NCBI GenBank assembly: GCA_947647735.1
Contig: CANSLJ010000002.1
Coordinates: 79,147 to 143,146, forward strand
Direction of reading: 5' to 3'
DNA: 64,000 bases
Source: an uncultured bacterium
GTDB taxonomy: Bacteria > Bacillota > Clostridia > Lachnospirales > Lachnospiraceae
Shown: one piece after another, positions 1-8,098 of the stretch
How positions within the stretch are numbered: position 1 is the stretch's first letter
Layout: the number at the start of each line of letters is the position of its first letter
Translations under genes and position numbers: made by a program
Notes under the pieces: generated by a model
The model's input: the letters and a program-made list of their open reading frames with translations, nothing else
The model's database searches: none
Told to the model about the DNA's origin: nothing

Positions 1-1276
1 ACCCCAGCCGCCAGTTGTCCGGTTCTTTTGCATAAGAAGATGCCACTTCCTCTGCTATCGTATTTACATAATGCTCATCCCTGCCTCGCAGTGTACTCAG
101 ATACAAATAATAGCACCATACTGCATTATCCATGTCTTTACTCTGCAAGATTGCATTACGTGCCTGATCCAGCATCCACCCCGCCTCGTTCATCCTGCCT
201 TCCGTGATCAGAAGATGCGCCCTGTACAGCTTTGGTTCCGGGTCAGTATTATTCATTTCTGTCCAACTGTCCATGATTTCATAATTCTTACTCAGCCAGG
301 TTCTTGTACTGATCTTCTTCATGCGGAAAGCCCCATAGTATTCCATCACTCTGACCAGCAGTTCCTGTCTTTTCCTGTGCTGCAAATCCTGCTTATATAC
401 TTCATCTTCCACTTTAACTTCGATCGGAACAGAAGTTTCCATAAAGCTATTGTAAAAACGCAGGAAACCATAATTTATGCCCTTATGCAGCTTACTACTA
501 TCCACATAATAATAGAAAAGGCAGCGATTCCCGAGGAAATCATCATCGCTGAGCACCGGCTTATCCACAGAAAGAAAGTCACCCTTTATCTCCACCTGCA
601 AGTGGGTATAACCCCATCCGTTCTTAGTAAGGAGTACCTCATGGCGTCCTATGCCCTCTGCTACATCATCAAGGCGCAGTTTATCCTCATCAATAATATA
701 ATTTATTTTCTGTTTCTTATGGATGGCAATCAGGAACTCTTCCACGTTCCGCTCATTACCATAATATTTTGAGAGTCCTCGATATAAGTTTTTATATTTC
801 CGGTCGCTCCCCTCAAAGAGTACTTCAAAACCAGGATTATAAAAAAGTTGTACAGCCTCCGCCCAGTTACTCTTCGCCAGATTTGCAAAATGGAACAGAT
901 TCTTTATGGCTCCCATACTTGTTCCCAGCGTCTTCTGAGAAACCATCACAACAAAAGGAAGGGCATATTCCCCCTGATTACTGACAACGTAAAAATTCCC
1001 CTGCAGCACATCACCGTTTTCCATGCCTTTTCCATGGAATATGTAGCCAATCTCCTCACCTGTTCCAAAAAACTCTCCTGTCAGGCATTCCATCCTGACA
1101 TCAGATGTATAGATAAAGCCCTTCGTGATGTGTCCGGGTTTTCCAAGCAAATGAAAACTTCCCTCGTAGTTAGCGCCCGCCTGCAGTCTAATCTCAATTC
1201 TGCTCTCGGAGAACTCCAGTCCGGCTCTTTCATATTCAAATTTTCCGTCTAAAATTCTGTCAATAGCCTCTCTCAT
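1..1276 (-). CDS. DUF5717-family protein, N-terminal part (runs off left edge)
   Basis: The minus frame is open from an ATG at 1276 to the window edge, about 425 codons, so the C-terminal part is missing. It begins MREAIDRILDGKFEYER and continues with a beta-rich N-terminal region (near residue 90, NQGEYALPFVVMVSQKTLG). Around residue 120 it contains a stretch reading IKNLFHFANLAKSNWAEAV, followed by tryptophan- and tyrosine-rich helical segments. This matches my memory of the large Lachnospiraceae DUF5717 proteins, which are of unknown function. A GAGGG lies about 10 nt before the ATG. In-frame codons without a stop continue a short way upstream, so the start is probable rather than certain. 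There is no signal peptide, so the protein is likely cytoplasmic. Plus-strand open frames here are shadows. Confidence 0.75.
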   Translation of the reverse strand, partial: MREAIDRILDGKFEYERAGLEFSESRIEIRLQAGANYEGSFHLLGKPGHITKGFIYTSDVRMECLTGEFFGTGEEIGYIFHGKGMENGDVLQGNFYVVSNQGEYALPFVVMVSQKTLGTSMGAIKNLFHFANLAKSNWAEAVQLFYNPGFEVLFEGSDRKYKNLYRGLSKYYGNERNVEEFLIAIHKKQKINYIIDEDKLRLDDVAEGIGRHEVLLTKNGWGYTHLQVEIKGDFLSVDKPVLSDDDFLGNRCLFYYYVDSSKLHKGINYGFLRFYNSFMETSVPIEVKVEDEVYKQDLQHRKRQELLVRVMEYYGAFRMKKISTRTWLSKNYEIMDSWTEMNNTDPEPKLYRAHLLITEGRMNEAGWMLDQARNAILQSKDMDNAVWCYYLYLSTLRGRDEHYVNTIAEEVASSYAKEPDNWRLG

Positions 1277-1437
1277 ATCTCTGATATCCCTCTGTGTTAA
1301 GTATATATCAAGGGAACTGGTTTCGCAATAAGGAAAGTTGGAGGGTTTTGTGAGATAGCATCACGAGGAGGAGATCCTGTTCATAACGCGACATTATCGA
1401 AAACTTGAATGCGCCAAAATTTGTATGAAAAAAACAG

Positions 1438-1465
1438 TTGACAAACTTGCAGTTTCCTATATTAT
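1438..1465 (+). promoter_or_regulatory. Sigma-A-type promoter for potD-like gene
   Basis: A perfect -35 TTGACA at 1438-1443 is followed by TATTAT at 1460-1465 with a 16-bp spacer. Transcription would start near 1472, giving a 5' leader of about 170 nt before the ATG at 1646. Confidence 0.7.
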
Positions 1466-1516
1466 ATACATGATACATTTATTTATGCGAAACCGAAATC
1501 AGCATAAGCTCGGACA

Positions 1517-1628
1517 GTGCACAAGACGATTTTCTGATGCGGATGCAGCAGGAAATTGTCTTAGACCATGGTGTACTGGGATAGGGCAAATGCATCGCAT
1601 AATGCGATGCATCGCGGAACTGGAATAG
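1517..1628 (+). promoter_or_regulatory. Structured leader element of the potD-like gene
   Basis: GTGCAC (1517-1522) can pair with GTGTAC (1571-1576). Inside it, AAGACGATTT (1523-1532) pairs with AAATTGTCTT (1553-1562), using G-U pairs. A perfect 11-bp inverted repeat (ATGCATCGCAT, 1-nt centre, ATGCGATGCAT) occupies 1590-1612. It is followed at once by GCGGAACTGGAATAG (1614-1628) and then the ribosome-binding site. A related structure and the same 3' sequence occur before the kinase at 50534. It could be a cis-regulatory RNA or a dispersed extragenic repeat. Confidence 0.6.
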
Positions 1629-1645
1629 AAAATAGGAGGACTAAG

Positions 1646-2749
1646 ATGAAACGTACTTTCGCACTACTTGCGGCAGGTATTTTAACTCTGGGATGCGCCT
1701 GCGCACTTTCAGGCTGCGGCGGCAGCGGGGATTCTTCATCAGAGGACAAGGACGGAAACGGCTACGCTGATGAAATCTATCTTTATAACTGGTCGGAATA
1801 CATGACACAGGACATTCTGGATCAGTTTGAGGAAGAATATGGGATCAAGGTTATTGAAACCACCTATGAATCCAACGATGAACTGCTGGCAAAACTGATC
1901 GCCGGCAAAGAGGGCGAATATGATATAGCTGTTCCCACAAATACATATATTCAGGCATTTAAGGACAATGATCTCCTCGAACCTTTTGACGAGGGCGCCA
2001 TCACCAACTTAGGCAATATCGATGATGCCTACCTTGGCCTTATTTACGATCCTGAAAACGAGTATACCGTTCCCTATATGGGCACGATCAACGTTGCACT
2101 CGCCAATAAACCGATGATGGATGAACTGGGTATCACGGTAAATACCGCGGAAGACCTGTTAAATCCCGCTCTGGAAAATAATCTCCTGATCTTTGATGAC
2201 ATCGAGAGCAATATCACGCTGGCACTGCAGGGCAGCGGTATCGATCCTGTGACCACGGATCTTGCGGCCCTTGATACGGCGAAAGAATTCCTGCTGCAGC
2301 TTAACCCCAACCTGAAATCCTACTCCCAGATCGCGGATGAGCGGATCTCCATCACAAGAGGGGAAGTTGCGCTGGCTTATATCTACAGCGGCGACGCCAT
2401 CCAGGCTATGCGCGAGAACAGCGAGCTGGAGGTTGTCATGAAACAGGAACAGTTCCCTCTGACCATCGACAATCTTGTGATCTTAAAGGGAACAAGGCAT
2501 AAAAAAGAAGCGCAGCTCTTTATCGATTTCCTGCTCCGCCCGGAAATCTCCGCTGAACTGTTATCCGAGTTTTCCTATGTTTGCTTCAACGAGGCTGCCA
2601 CGGAATACCTTCCGCAGGATCTTGTGGATATGGAAGTCTGCGTTCTTTCCGATGAGATCAAAAACAATCTTGTGGTGATCAATGAGAAGGACGGCGAGAT
2701 GCTGGATAAGATGGTGACGGTTATGACGGAAGTGAAGTCCGCAAAATAA
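1646..2749 (+). CDS. potD: PotD-like spermidine/putrescine ABC transporter substrate-binding lipoprotein
   Basis: The 367-residue protein starts at the ATG after AGGAGG (1635-1640). A longer frame open from 1568 lacks such a site and runs through a hairpin. The N-terminus is a lipoprotein signal with lipobox LSGC near residue 24, followed by a Ser/Gly/Asp linker. The mature part matches the PotD/PotF class of solute-binding proteins (LYNWSEYMTQDILDQFEEEYGIKV and an SNDELLAKL segment). It should capture a polyamine-like cation outside the membrane. Normally potD lies in a potABCD operon. Here no ATPase or permease is adjacent, and the gene has its own promoter and terminator, so partner subunits must be elsewhere or the protein is a stand-alone sensor. 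Confidence 0.88.
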   Translation: MKRTFALLAAGILTLGCACALSGCGGSGDSSSEDKDGNGYADEIYLYNWSEYMTQDILDQFEEEYGIKVIETTYESNDELLAKLIAGKEGEYDIAVPTNTYIQAFKDNDLLEPFDEGAITNLGNIDDAYLGLIYDPENEYTVPYMGTINVALANKPMMDELGITVNTAEDLLNPALENNLLIFDDIESNITLALQGSGIDPVTTDLAALDTAKEFLLQLNPNLKSYSQIADERISITRGEVALAYIYSGDAIQAMRENSELEVVMKQEQFPLTIDNLVILKGTRHKKEAQLFIDFLLRPEISAELLSEFSYVCFNEAATEYLPQDLVDMEVCVLSDEIKNNLVVINEKDGEMLDKMVTVMTEVKSAK

Positions 2750-2769
2750 AAGCACTTACTTATACAATA

Positions 2770-2800
2770 AGCCCGGACTGTACGGTCCGGGCTCTATTTA
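2770..2800 (+). terminator. Intrinsic terminator after potD-like gene
   Basis: A perfect 9-bp stem AGCCCGGAC/GTCCGGGCT with a 6-nt loop (2770-2793) is followed by a short T-rich tail. It lies between convergent potD and cutC and may serve both. Confidence 0.75.
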
Positions 2801-2839
2801 TGTTCGGTTTATGCTTCAGTTTGTGAACGGATGGCCTTT

Positions 2840-3574
2840 TTACCGTACCGCCCTCACCAGCTTTCTCACTTTCTCCAAAGACACCACATCATAGCACTCC
2901 CCATAGGGCGCCGGCAGATAGGAATAGGAAACATTTCCCCTTGTTGTCGTCACATCTCTCCGATAGTCTTTACAGGACGAATGCACCTGCCGGATCCCGG
3001 TATATTCCATCAGTTCCCTGGCATTCTCATCATTCACACCGCCGCCCGCCAGTATCTGGATACGTGCTCCGTAAGTCATCTGCAGCCTTTTCAGGAGTTC
3101 CTTTCCCTCCACCGCCTTCGCCTGCTGCCCGGAACTCAGCACCCGGTCAATCCCCAAAGAGATCAAAGTTTCCATCGACGCGTCCACATCCCTGCACACA
3201 TCAAACGCCCGGTGAAACACCGCCTGTTTTTTCCTCTGATGGATCAGATCTGTCATCCTCGCCGTATTTTCCCTGTCGATACTGCCGTCCTCCCCTAAAA
3301 ATCCGAAAGCGATCCCGTCCGCGCCATGGGCAAGGAGCAGCTCCGCCTCCTCAAACATCAGCTCCGTTTCTTTCTCGCTGTAGCAAAATCCTGCCGCCCG
3401 CGGGCGCACCATACAGATCACCTCCAGCGCCGTATCCTGTTTTACCCGCTTCAGCGCCGTTATGCCCGGCGTCAGGCCGCCGACGCTCAAAGCCGCATTC
3501 AATTCCACCCTGTCCGCTCCGCCCAGCGCCGCATTGACGCAGTCCTCATAGCTTCCGGCACATATCTCGATCAT
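2840..3574 (-). CDS. cutC: CutC family protein
   Basis: The 244-residue protein starts MIEICAGSYEDCVNAALGGADRVELN, the typical CutC N-terminus. It carries the (beta/alpha)8 barrel signatures MVRPRAAGFCYSEKE and ILAGGGVNDENA. The ATG at 3574 has GGAGAG 7 nt upstream. An upstream ATG at 3643 would add 23 residues with no family match. CutC was first linked to copper homeostasis, but its enzymatic role is not established. The gene starts inside the 3' end of the upstream esterase gene (29-bp overlap), so the two are probably translationally coupled. Confidence 0.9.
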   Translation of the reverse strand: MIEICAGSYEDCVNAALGGADRVELNAALSVGGLTPGITALKRVKQDTALEVICMVRPRAAGFCYSEKETELMFEEAELLLAHGADGIAFGFLGEDGSIDRENTARMTDLIHQRKKQAVFHRAFDVCRDVDASMETLISLGIDRVLSSGQQAKAVEGKELLKRLQMTYGARIQILAGGGVNDENARELMEYTGIRQVHSSCKDYRRDVTTTRGNVSYSYLPAPYGECYDVVSLEKVRKLVRAVR

Positions 3575-4478
3575 TGTCTCTCTCCTCACAAAATCCCCTG
3601 AAAAACGCACACTCCTCATCGTTACATCTCTGTCCCGCATCACTTCGCATATCTACATGAAATACATGGTGCAGCGGCTCTTCCTTCGTCCCGTAAAGCC
3701 TAAATACATAGGGCACTTTCTCCGCCTTCAACGCTTCCTCCAGATAAGCCGCCTGCGGCCTGCAGAAATCCTCCGTTGCCGTCATAAAAAACACCGGCGG
3801 AAAAGCTGACGTGATATGCCCTGTCAGATCTATCAGCTCAGCCTCCTCCTTCGTTCCGCCCTCCGGCATCAGTTCCTTCGGCAGTTCATCCACCTGCTCA
3901 TTCTCCGACGGCGGAACCTCCCTTGTGGGAAGCGGCATATAGACACCGCAATTCAGCGCCAGTGCTCTTGGCACAAAACCCTCCGGAACTCTGAACGGAT
4001 AGCCGGCAGCATAGCCGGCATTCGTACAGATACAACTGTAAATGCCCGCCAGATGAGCTCCGGCGGAATCCCCCGCCAGAAAAATATGTTCCCTGTCAAA
4101 CCCATACTGCTCCCCCTGCCGAAGCACCCATTCCATCACCCGGTTGACATCTTCCAGTTGTGCCGGGTACTTATGCTCCGGCGCCAGCCGGTACGTGAAG
4201 TTTACGACCGCAAACCCTCTCTGCGCCAGGCTCATGCAATAAAACTGATACAGTTCCTTATCGCCATATACCCAGCCGCCTCCATGCACACTGACAATGA
4301 CCGGCAGCGGCCCTGCTTCCTTTTTCGGGCGGTATACATCCAAAACATTCCATTTCGCATCCGGTCCGTACTGTATATCGTCAAACCGCTCCACATCCTC
4401 CGGCGTCGTCAGCCCCGCATCTCTTACCATATCACTCACTTTGCAATCCTGTCTGAATTTCTCAGCTAAAGCACTCAT
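3546..4478 (-). CDS. Alpha/beta hydrolase, HSL/acetyl-esterase type
   Basis: About 310 residues of a hormone-sensitive-lipase-like esterase. The oxyanion-hole motif HGGGWVYG and the nucleophile elbow GDSAGAHLAG are clear. A late Asp in TATEDFCRPQ and a His in EPLHHVFH complete a plausible triad. There is no signal peptide, so it is cytoplasmic and likely cleaves small acyl or carboxyl esters. The chosen start, MSALAEKF, follows AAGGGGG at 8-nt spacing. An ATG at 4505 would add nine residues but has a weaker site. The 3' end overlaps cutC by 29 bp in another frame, which is unusually long. Confidence 0.85.
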   Translation of the reverse strand: MSALAEKFRQDCKVSDMVRDAGLTTPEDVERFDDIQYGPDAKWNVLDVYRPKKEAGPLPVIVSVHGGGWVYGDKELYQFYCMSLAQRGFAVVNFTYRLAPEHKYPAQLEDVNRVMEWVLRQGEQYGFDREHIFLAGDSAGAHLAGIYSCICTNAGYAAGYPFRVPEGFVPRALALNCGVYMPLPTREVPPSENEQVDELPKELMPEGGTKEEAELIDLTGHITSAFPPVFFMTATEDFCRPQAAYLEEALKAEKVPYVFRLYGTKEEPLHHVFHVDMRSDAGQRCNDEECAFFRGFCEERDNDRDMCRKL

Positions 4479-4568
4479 ACAGCCTACCCCCTTCTCTTCT
4501 TCCATTTTACACCTTTATACCCGCTGGTCAATCCATATATCTAAAATCATCCCCCGCAATATAACAAA

Positions 4569-4605
4569 CCGGAATAAAAATATGTTCAAAATATTTTTAC
4601 TCCGG
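4569..4605 (-). terminator. Terminator-like hairpin after ABC permease gene
   Basis: A 15-bp nearly perfect inverted repeat (CCGGAATAAAAATAT / ATATTTTTACTCCGG, 7-nt loop) lies just downstream of the permease stop at 4621. A T-rich segment follows on the minus strand. Confidence 0.6.
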
Positions 4606-4620
4606 CATTCATAAGGTTAT

Positions 4621-7278
4621 TTACATCTCATCCTTCAACGCGTCAATAATATTCTCCTTCCGGATCTTTCCTGTCGCATACACCATCGTGACAAACACGA
4701 TACAGAACACGCCCAGCACGCTGATACCCATAGCACCCCACGGAAAGGAAAACGCCACATCCTCCACCTTCTCCGCCGAGGTGATCCCCCTGTGGATCAG
4801 CCAGGAAAGCCCCGCCGAGACCGGTATGCCAAGCAGCAATGTCCGCATCCCGTAAAAAGCACACTCGAACCGCATCATCCTGTTAAAGCCCTTATCCGAC
4901 ATCCCCACCGAACGCAGCATCGCCAGTTCCCGGCGCCTGAGCCTGATATTGGTGGAGATCGTATTGAACACATTGGCTACGGCGATCAATGAGATCATCA
5001 CTGTAAACGCAACGGTAAACACATCGATCACAAAGCCGGTGCTGCGAAATACCTCAAACGCACGGGAGAGATTATACAGCTCATAATCCGCCATAACCTC
5101 CTCCTCCACAAGATACTCCTGTATCTCCCTTACTATCTGCGTCGGCATACCGGTCCAGAAGAGCGCGCCGAGATGTACACAGCCATCTATGGTTTCTATC
5201 CCCTCAAACTGCGGTTTCATGGACAATGGCGCTGTCACGATAAAAACATAGACTGCATCCTTCTCCAGTATATATGCACCGTCCAACGGATAGGTATCTT
5301 CAAAGGTCGCGCAGATCTCCTTCGCATCACTGCCCGATGGAGAGGAAATCGTAAAATGCATGGTCTCCCCGGCAAAATAGGTGGTATGTTCTTCGCTGTT
5401 CACCCCGCATATAAAAACTTTACCATTTTCGCCGGTATATTCCTCCACCGGAAGCCCAAGTTCCTCTACGAAGTCACAGTATATGTCATCCTCAATAAAC
5501 TGCGTATATAGCGTTAACTTCTGCCGTTCTGATACCTGTCCTCCCTGCCGCTGATCGTTTCCCGCCGCAGCATCCTCCCCTGAAGCCTTCCTGTACTCCT
5601 CCAGAAAATCCTCCGGCATCTCGTCCGTCTCCCCGGCATAAAAACAGTCCGCCTGCCAGGTACTGCGCTGAATATCCTCCATGCTTTTTATCCTGTCATA
5701 AAATCTGCCAAACTCCTCTTCCGTCATATCCTGCGTCATAAAAGCCACATCGCCGTCCGCCTCCTGTCCCAGATGTCCCCCGGCTACCTTTTTGATCGAT
5801 GTGCCAAAAGCGCTGCCTGCCACCATAAGAACAATGCTCAGCGTCAGGGAAAACACAACGCTGCGGTAACGCTTTTTGTTCCGCTTAAAATTTTTCAGCG
5901 CAAGGCTTCCCTCCAGCCCGTACAGCTTCCATGCAGATCTTCCGATCCTGACCGCCTCTGCCCCGGTCTTTATCTCACCGTTCTGGCGGATACAGTCCAT
6001 GATCGGCATCGCCGCCGCCTTTCTCGCCGGAATATATGCCGAGATCAGGATCGTCACCATGCTGACCAGCGCGGAAAACAGAACAGCCCGGACCGACACT
6101 GCCAGCGTAAGGGTTTCCCCGTAGGATATCTGTGTCGCAAACATCCTCGATACCACCGGCAGAAACGGAACGACACAACCGATCCCCAGCAGGATGCCAA
6201 GGGGAATGCCGATACAGCCGATACAGACTCCCTCGAACAGCACCATCCCCCGCAGCTGTTTCGCGGTGGCTCCCACCGACATGAAAATACCATACTGATG
6301 CACCCGCTCATTCAGCGAAATATAAAAGGAATTATAGATCAAAAGGACTGATCCCGCCATGATGATCAGCGCAAGCACTCCGCCGATGGTATACAAAAAG
6401 GCGTTAAAGATCTTATTGCTCGAAATGCCCATAAACCTGAGCAGCTCTTCGTTTATACCGTAAGCGCTGACCTCCTTTTTACTCTCCCCGTAAACCTGAG
6501 ACTGCCGGGGATCTTTCAGGGCGATATACAGACTGTAACTGTCAGATATCTCCTCCCCCTCCGCCTTTGTGATCAGTGTATAGCCCGGTGAGGAAGGCAT
6601 CTCAAATCCTGTTTTTTCAAAAGTTCCCACCACTGTATACGACTGCTCCTTCGTATGGATCAGAGATTCCCCCTCTGTATAAGGATCACACTGCGTCAGG
6701 CTCTTACCGCCGCCTTCCCGCTCTCCCACCGTAAGCGCCAACGTATCCTTAACCGAGATCCGCACCCCCGCCTTTGCCGCAATACTGTCGGCAGGCACCA
6801 GCACCTCACTGCCGTTCTCGGGCTTCCTGCCGGAAACCAGCCTCACCGGAAGCTTTTCAAACGCCTCGTCGGAAAACCCCGCCAGAAAAACATAGGGCTT
6901 CCCCCCACTCGTTTCCTCCGCGCCCGGAAGCAGCGCATATCCGATATTTTCATAGGATACCGTATCTGCCACCTGGCTCTCCCCCGCCCACTCCTGTTTC
7001 TGTGCAGCGGAGACACCGGAAAACATCACATGCCAGTTGCCGCCCTTTGCGATCTCCGATCGGACCATATAGGCGATCAGGGATGTGCCGAAGGTTGCAA
7101 CCCCCGTGAACAGCGCGGCGGAGAGCATCACGCCGATCACGGTGACAAGGGTTCTTGTCCGGTTATTCTTCAACCCCCTCAGGGCCGCTTTATAAAAGAT
7201 CGGACCATTCCACTGCCGGGACTTTCTTCGCCCGTCCCGATTCTCTGTACGCTTTGCCGCATGATCTCTGCTCTTCAT
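4621..7278 (-). CDS. FtsX/MacB-type ABC transporter permease (module 1)
   Basis: The 885-residue membrane protein has a first transmembrane helix near residues 43-65 (TLVTVIGVMLSAALFTGV), a large extracellular region, then a three-helix FtsX block around residues 290-430. A second permease half follows, with a helix near 470-490, another extracellular region and a final FtsX block with NIRLRRRELAMLRSVGMS. This duplicated layout is typical of the permeases that pair with LolD/MacB ATPases and of BceB/VexAB-like exporters. Its ATG overlaps the ATPase stop by 4 bp (ATGA), so both subunits are made together. Substrate is not deducible. Neighbouring sensor genes suggest a response to cell-envelope stress or peptides. 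Confidence 0.88.
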   Translation of the reverse strand: MKSRDHAAKRTENRDGRRKSRQWNGPIFYKAALRGLKNNRTRTLVTVIGVMLSAALFTGVATFGTSLIAYMVRSEIAKGGNWHVMFSGVSAAQKQEWAGESQVADTVSYENIGYALLPGAEETSGGKPYVFLAGFSDEAFEKLPVRLVSGRKPENGSEVLVPADSIAAKAGVRISVKDTLALTVGEREGGGKSLTQCDPYTEGESLIHTKEQSYTVVGTFEKTGFEMPSSPGYTLITKAEGEEISDSYSLYIALKDPRQSQVYGESKKEVSAYGINEELLRFMGISSNKIFNAFLYTIGGVLALIIMAGSVLLIYNSFYISLNERVHQYGIFMSVGATAKQLRGMVLFEGVCIGCIGIPLGILLGIGCVVPFLPVVSRMFATQISYGETLTLAVSVRAVLFSALVSMVTILISAYIPARKAAAMPIMDCIRQNGEIKTGAEAVRIGRSAWKLYGLEGSLALKNFKRNKKRYRSVVFSLTLSIVLMVAGSAFGTSIKKVAGGHLGQEADGDVAFMTQDMTEEEFGRFYDRIKSMEDIQRSTWQADCFYAGETDEMPEDFLEEYRKASGEDAAAGNDQRQGGQVSERQKLTLYTQFIEDDIYCDFVEELGLPVEEYTGENGKVFICGVNSEEHTTYFAGETMHFTISSPSGSDAKEICATFEDTYPLDGAYILEKDAVYVFIVTAPLSMKPQFEGIETIDGCVHLGALFWTGMPTQIVREIQEYLVEEEVMADYELYNLSRAFEVFRSTGFVIDVFTVAFTVMISLIAVANVFNTISTNIRLRRRELAMLRSVGMSDKGFNRMMRFECAFYGMRTLLLGIPVSAGLSWLIHRGITSAEKVEDVAFSFPWGAMGISVLGVFCIVFVTMVYATGKIRKENIIDALKDEM

Positions 7279-7964
7279 ATCCTGCCCACCTGCCTTTCAT
7301 CCCGCACGATCCTGCCGTCTGCGATGGTGATGATCCGGTCCGCCTGCAGAGCGATATTTTCATCGTGGGTGACGAGCAGCAGCGTCTGCCCGTACAGCCT
7401 GTTGCTCTTTTTCAGCAGATAAATGATCTCTTTCCCGTTACGGCTATCCAGGCTCCCTGTCGGCTCGTCCGCCAGCATCACCTGCGGGGCGTTCATCAGC
7501 GCCCTGCCGATCGCCACTCTCTGCTGCTGCCCGCCGGAGAGCTGGTTCGGCAGATGATCTCTCCGCTCCGCCAGCCCCAGCAGGTCAAGCAGGTCGTTTA
7601 ACCGTTCTCTATTGACCTTCCGCCTGTCCATCAGGATCGGCAACGTGATATTTTCCACCACGTTCAGGGTGGGGATCAGATTGTGAAACTGGTAGATCAG
7701 CCCCACCTGACGCCGGCGGAAGATCGCCAGCCTTTCACTGTTCTGGGCATAGATATCCTGTCCGTCCAGATAGATCTTTCCGCCGGTGGGAACATCCACC
7801 CCCGCGATACAGTGCAGCAGCGTGGACTTCCCGGAGCCGGAAGAGCCGATGATCGCCGTAAATTCTCCCTTCTCCACCGTGAGAGAGACATGGTCCAGCG
7901 CCGTCACCCGATTTTCGTCCTTTCCGTAAACCTTGCACAGATTTTCAACTGTTAAAAATTCCAT
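7275..7964 (-). CDS. ABC transporter ATPase, LolD/MacB type (module 1)
   Basis: The 229-residue nucleotide-binding subunit has Walker [10 protein letters not shown] at 40-48, a Q-loop (YQFHNLIP), signature LSGGQQQR at about 142-149 and Walker [13 protein letters not shown]. The start has AAGGAGATG 8 nt upstream. It energises the permease that follows with a 4-bp overlap. Upstream lie three 5-mers at 11-bp spacing that may bind the nearby response regulator. The next co-directional genes upstream encode the histidine kinase and regulator, the usual order for antimicrobial-peptide or envelope-stress modules. Confidence 0.92.
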   Translation of the reverse strand: MEFLTVENLCKVYGKDENRVTALDHVSLTVEKGEFTAIIGSSGSGKSTLLHCIAGVDVPTGGKIYLDGQDIYAQNSERLAIFRRRQVGLIYQFHNLIPTLNVVENITLPILMDRRKVNRERLNDLLDLLGLAERRDHLPNQLSGGQQQRVAIGRALMNAPQVMLADEPTGSLDSRNGKEIIYLLKKSNRLYGQTLLLVTHDENIALQADRIITIADGRIVRDERQVGRI

Positions 7965-7992
7965 TGTTTTCCATCTCCTTGATCTGACTTTT

Positions 7993-8042
7993 ATGAAAAT
8001 CCCGGTAAATGGCCTGACAACTCGTTCATCCGGGTTTTCATA
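7993..8042 (-). promoter_or_regulatory. Leader hairpin before ABC module 1
   Basis: ATGAAAATCCCGG (7993-8005) and CCGGGTTTTCATA (8030-8042) form an inverted repeat with one bulge and a 24-nt loop, in the leader between the promoter region and the ATPase gene. It may modulate read-through from the histidine kinase gene or protect the mRNA. Confidence 0.4.
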
Positions 8043-8064
8043 TGTCCATCATACCTCTGCCCGG

Positions 8065-8091
8065 CTTACAATCCCGTGACTTTCAGGTGAC
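8065..8091 (-). promoter_or_regulatory. Response-regulator boxes at ABC module 1 promoter
   Basis: Reading the minus strand, GTCAC (8091-8087), GTCAC (8080-8076) and GTAAG (8069-8065) recur at exactly 11-bp spacing. A candidate -10 TATGAT lies further downstream. OmpR/PhoB-class regulators bind such one-turn direct repeats. The equivalent promoter of module 2 has GTAAG boxes with the same period. Confidence 0.5.
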
Positions 8092-8098
8092 AATTTCG

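Noticed and set aside
71-772. Plus-strand open frame of 233 codons at the left edge
   Set aside because: It is the antisense shadow of the DUF5717 frame, which is open on the minus strand to the edge and gives a recognisable protein.
7993-8042. Intrinsic terminator between histidine kinase and ABC genes
   Set aside because: The loop is long and no T-tract follows on the minus strand, so it was kept only as a leader hairpin.
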